In this document: piece after piece, positions 63,067-64,000 of the stretch | Layout of the letters: every line of letters starts with the position of its first letter | How positions within the stretch are numbered: the stretch's first letter is position 1 | NCBI GenBank assembly: GCA_021414245.1 | Contig: JAIOOU010000017.1 | Span: 471,829-535,828, forward strand | DNA length: 64,000 nt | Direction of reading: 5' to 3' | Origin: Chloroflexota bacterium | Lineage (GTDB): Bacteria; Chloroflexota; Anaerolineae; Anaerolineales; Villigracilaceae | Made by a program: the position numbers and the translations under genes | Notes under the pieces: model-generated | What the model saw: the letters and a program-made list of their open reading frames with translations, nothing else | Told to the model about the DNA's origin: nothing | Database searches by the model: none

Positions 63067-64000
63067 CTATGCCAGCAGTAAAAAGTATACGAGGCCGCCG
63101 ACCACGAAGAGGACGACCAATGAAAGGAGCAGGTACTGCTGGATGCGACCCGTTTGAATGGGGCGCAGGTTCTTGCCGATCCAGTAGGTGGCATCTGCGG
63201 AACCGTCGCCGAAGAATCGATTGATCACGGGCAGGTCAAAGTAGTTGCGGATGGCAGAGCCAATTCCGCCGGTGGTGGGGCCAAAGATGTGCAGAATGCC
63301 GTCGATGAGTCCCTTGTCCATCCATTTGGAGACGAAGACTTCCGAGAACCAGGTGATGGGCTTGATGAAGAGGAAATCGTAGAGTTCGTCGAAATAGTAT
63401 TTGTTCTTGAGGAGGGGAATTTGTAGTTTATCCTGCTCGACGGAATTTACGTTGCGATAGACCAGCCAGCCAAAGAACAGGCCGCCGAGGGCAACGAAAA
63501 GTGAAGTCAACAAGGGAACGATGTTGAATTCCAGAACCTCGGGCATTTCCGCCAAAGTCCCGCCTACAAATTCATGGAACCAGTTTGGCACAAGTCCGCC
63601 AAGGAGTGGGAAATGTTCAGGGATGCCGACCCAGCCATAGGTCACAGCAAAGATCGCAAGCACGACAAGCGGAGCAGTCATCGTCCAGGGAGTCTCATGA
63701 GCGTGTTCGGCTTCCTTGGTGCGGGGTTCGCCCAGGAAGGTCAAGGTGATCTGGCGCATGGTGTAGAAGGCGGTCATGAAAGCGGCAACAGCCAGTGTAA
63801 TGAAGACCACGGTGTGACCATTTATGAAGGCATCCGCCAGGATTTCATCCTTCGACCAGAAGCCTGCGGTAATGAGCGGGAAACCGGAAAGTGCAAAACC
63901 ACCGATGAGGAAGGTCCAGAATGTGATGGGCATCTTATTGCGCACGCCGCCCATGTTGAACATATCCTGCGGGTCTACTTTGTGATTGCCCGTATGGAGA
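63067..64000 (-). CDS. nuoL: NADH-quinone oxidoreductase subunit L (5' part beyond window)
   Basis: The C-terminal 310 or so residues of NuoL; the frame continues past the right edge without interruption (HKVDPQDMFNMGGVRNKMP is the usual internal block). FLIGGFALSGFPLITAGFWSKDEIL is a NuoL hallmark. After KYYFDELYDFLFIKPITWF comes the lateral amphipathic helix and a last membrane helix (YLLLSLVVLFVVGGLVYFLLL). The lateral helix region appears about 27 residues longer than in ordinary NuoL. The gene's true start is not visible. Confidence 0.94.
   Translation of the reverse strand, partial: LHTGNHKVDPQDMFNMGGVRNKMPITFWTFLIGGFALSGFPLITAGFWSKDEILADAFINGHTVVFITLAVAAFMTAFYTMRQITLTFLGEPRTKEAEHAHETPWTMTAPLVVLAIFAVTYGWVGIPEHFPLLGGLVPNWFHEFVGGTLAEMPEVLEFNIVPLLTSLFVALGGLFFGWLVYRNVNSVEQDKLQIPLLKNKYYFDELYDFLFIKPITWFSEVFVSKWMDKGLIDGILHIFGPTTGGIGSAIRNYFDLPVINRFFGDGSADATYWIGKNLRPIQTGRIQQYLLLSLVVLFVVGGLVYFLLLA

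Overview
The window looks like chromosomal DNA of a Chloroflexota bacterium, most probably class Anaerolineae. This rests on Thr/Pro-rich linkers in secreted lipoproteins, a Flp-type pilin, a MurE with an EDPR motif, a complete V/A-type ATPase operon, and the overall protein style. It is inference from family resemblance; there is no rRNA here. Coding density is high. No stretch longer than about 250 bases lacks a gene. I found no tRNA, rRNA, CRISPR array, transposase or integrase.

Layout. 1-4635 (minus): mfd (cut by the left edge), pth and a secreted Ig-like membrane-anchored protein. 4774-10454: roadblock/LC7 protein, pyrG, a lone Flp pilin, an acyltransferase, enolase and a ferritin-like/VIT1 membrane protein. 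10540-21903: MFS carrier, Gfo/Idh/MocA oxidoreductase, then an alpha-glucan island (UgpC/MsmX-type ATPase, ROK regulator, binding lipoprotein, two permeases, an exported and a cytoplasmic GH13 enzyme). 22102-28828: a 1515-residue membrane protein with internal repeats, and on the other strand a tightly overlapping set of two related lipoproteins and a sirtuin. 28884-34174: an ABC-2 exporter operon split by an AT-rich antisense glycosyltransferase gene. 34280-36954: rpsO-pnp. 37051-46978: CtlX-like hydrolase, MFS carrier, diheme cytochrome c plus histidine kinase, glycosyltransferase, GNAT, MurE and an F420-type NADP oxidoreductase.

47045-64000 (all minus) is an energy-conversion block. In transcription order it holds the end of nuoL, two consecutive different nuoM genes, nuoN, then atpI, F-type a, c and a fused b-delta gene, then a nine-gene V/A-type ATPase operon (G/H, C, I, K, F, E, A, B, D). 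No F1 alpha, beta, gamma or epsilon gene is present, so an F0 module sits next to a full V-ATPase. The doubled NuoM, with an apparent extra segment in the NuoL lateral helix, matches the described '2M' complex I with an added pump subunit. The b-delta fusion keeps only the C-terminal delta domain.

Regulation seen directly: a sigma-70-like promoter before atpI (TTGACA-18-TATAAT) whose -10 box lies 8 bases from the start codon, suggesting a leaderless mRNA, with three more genes in a similar arrangement; a palindrome inside the ROK gene promoter; many perfect stem-loops at gene ends, two sharing one core; and a structured pnp leader.
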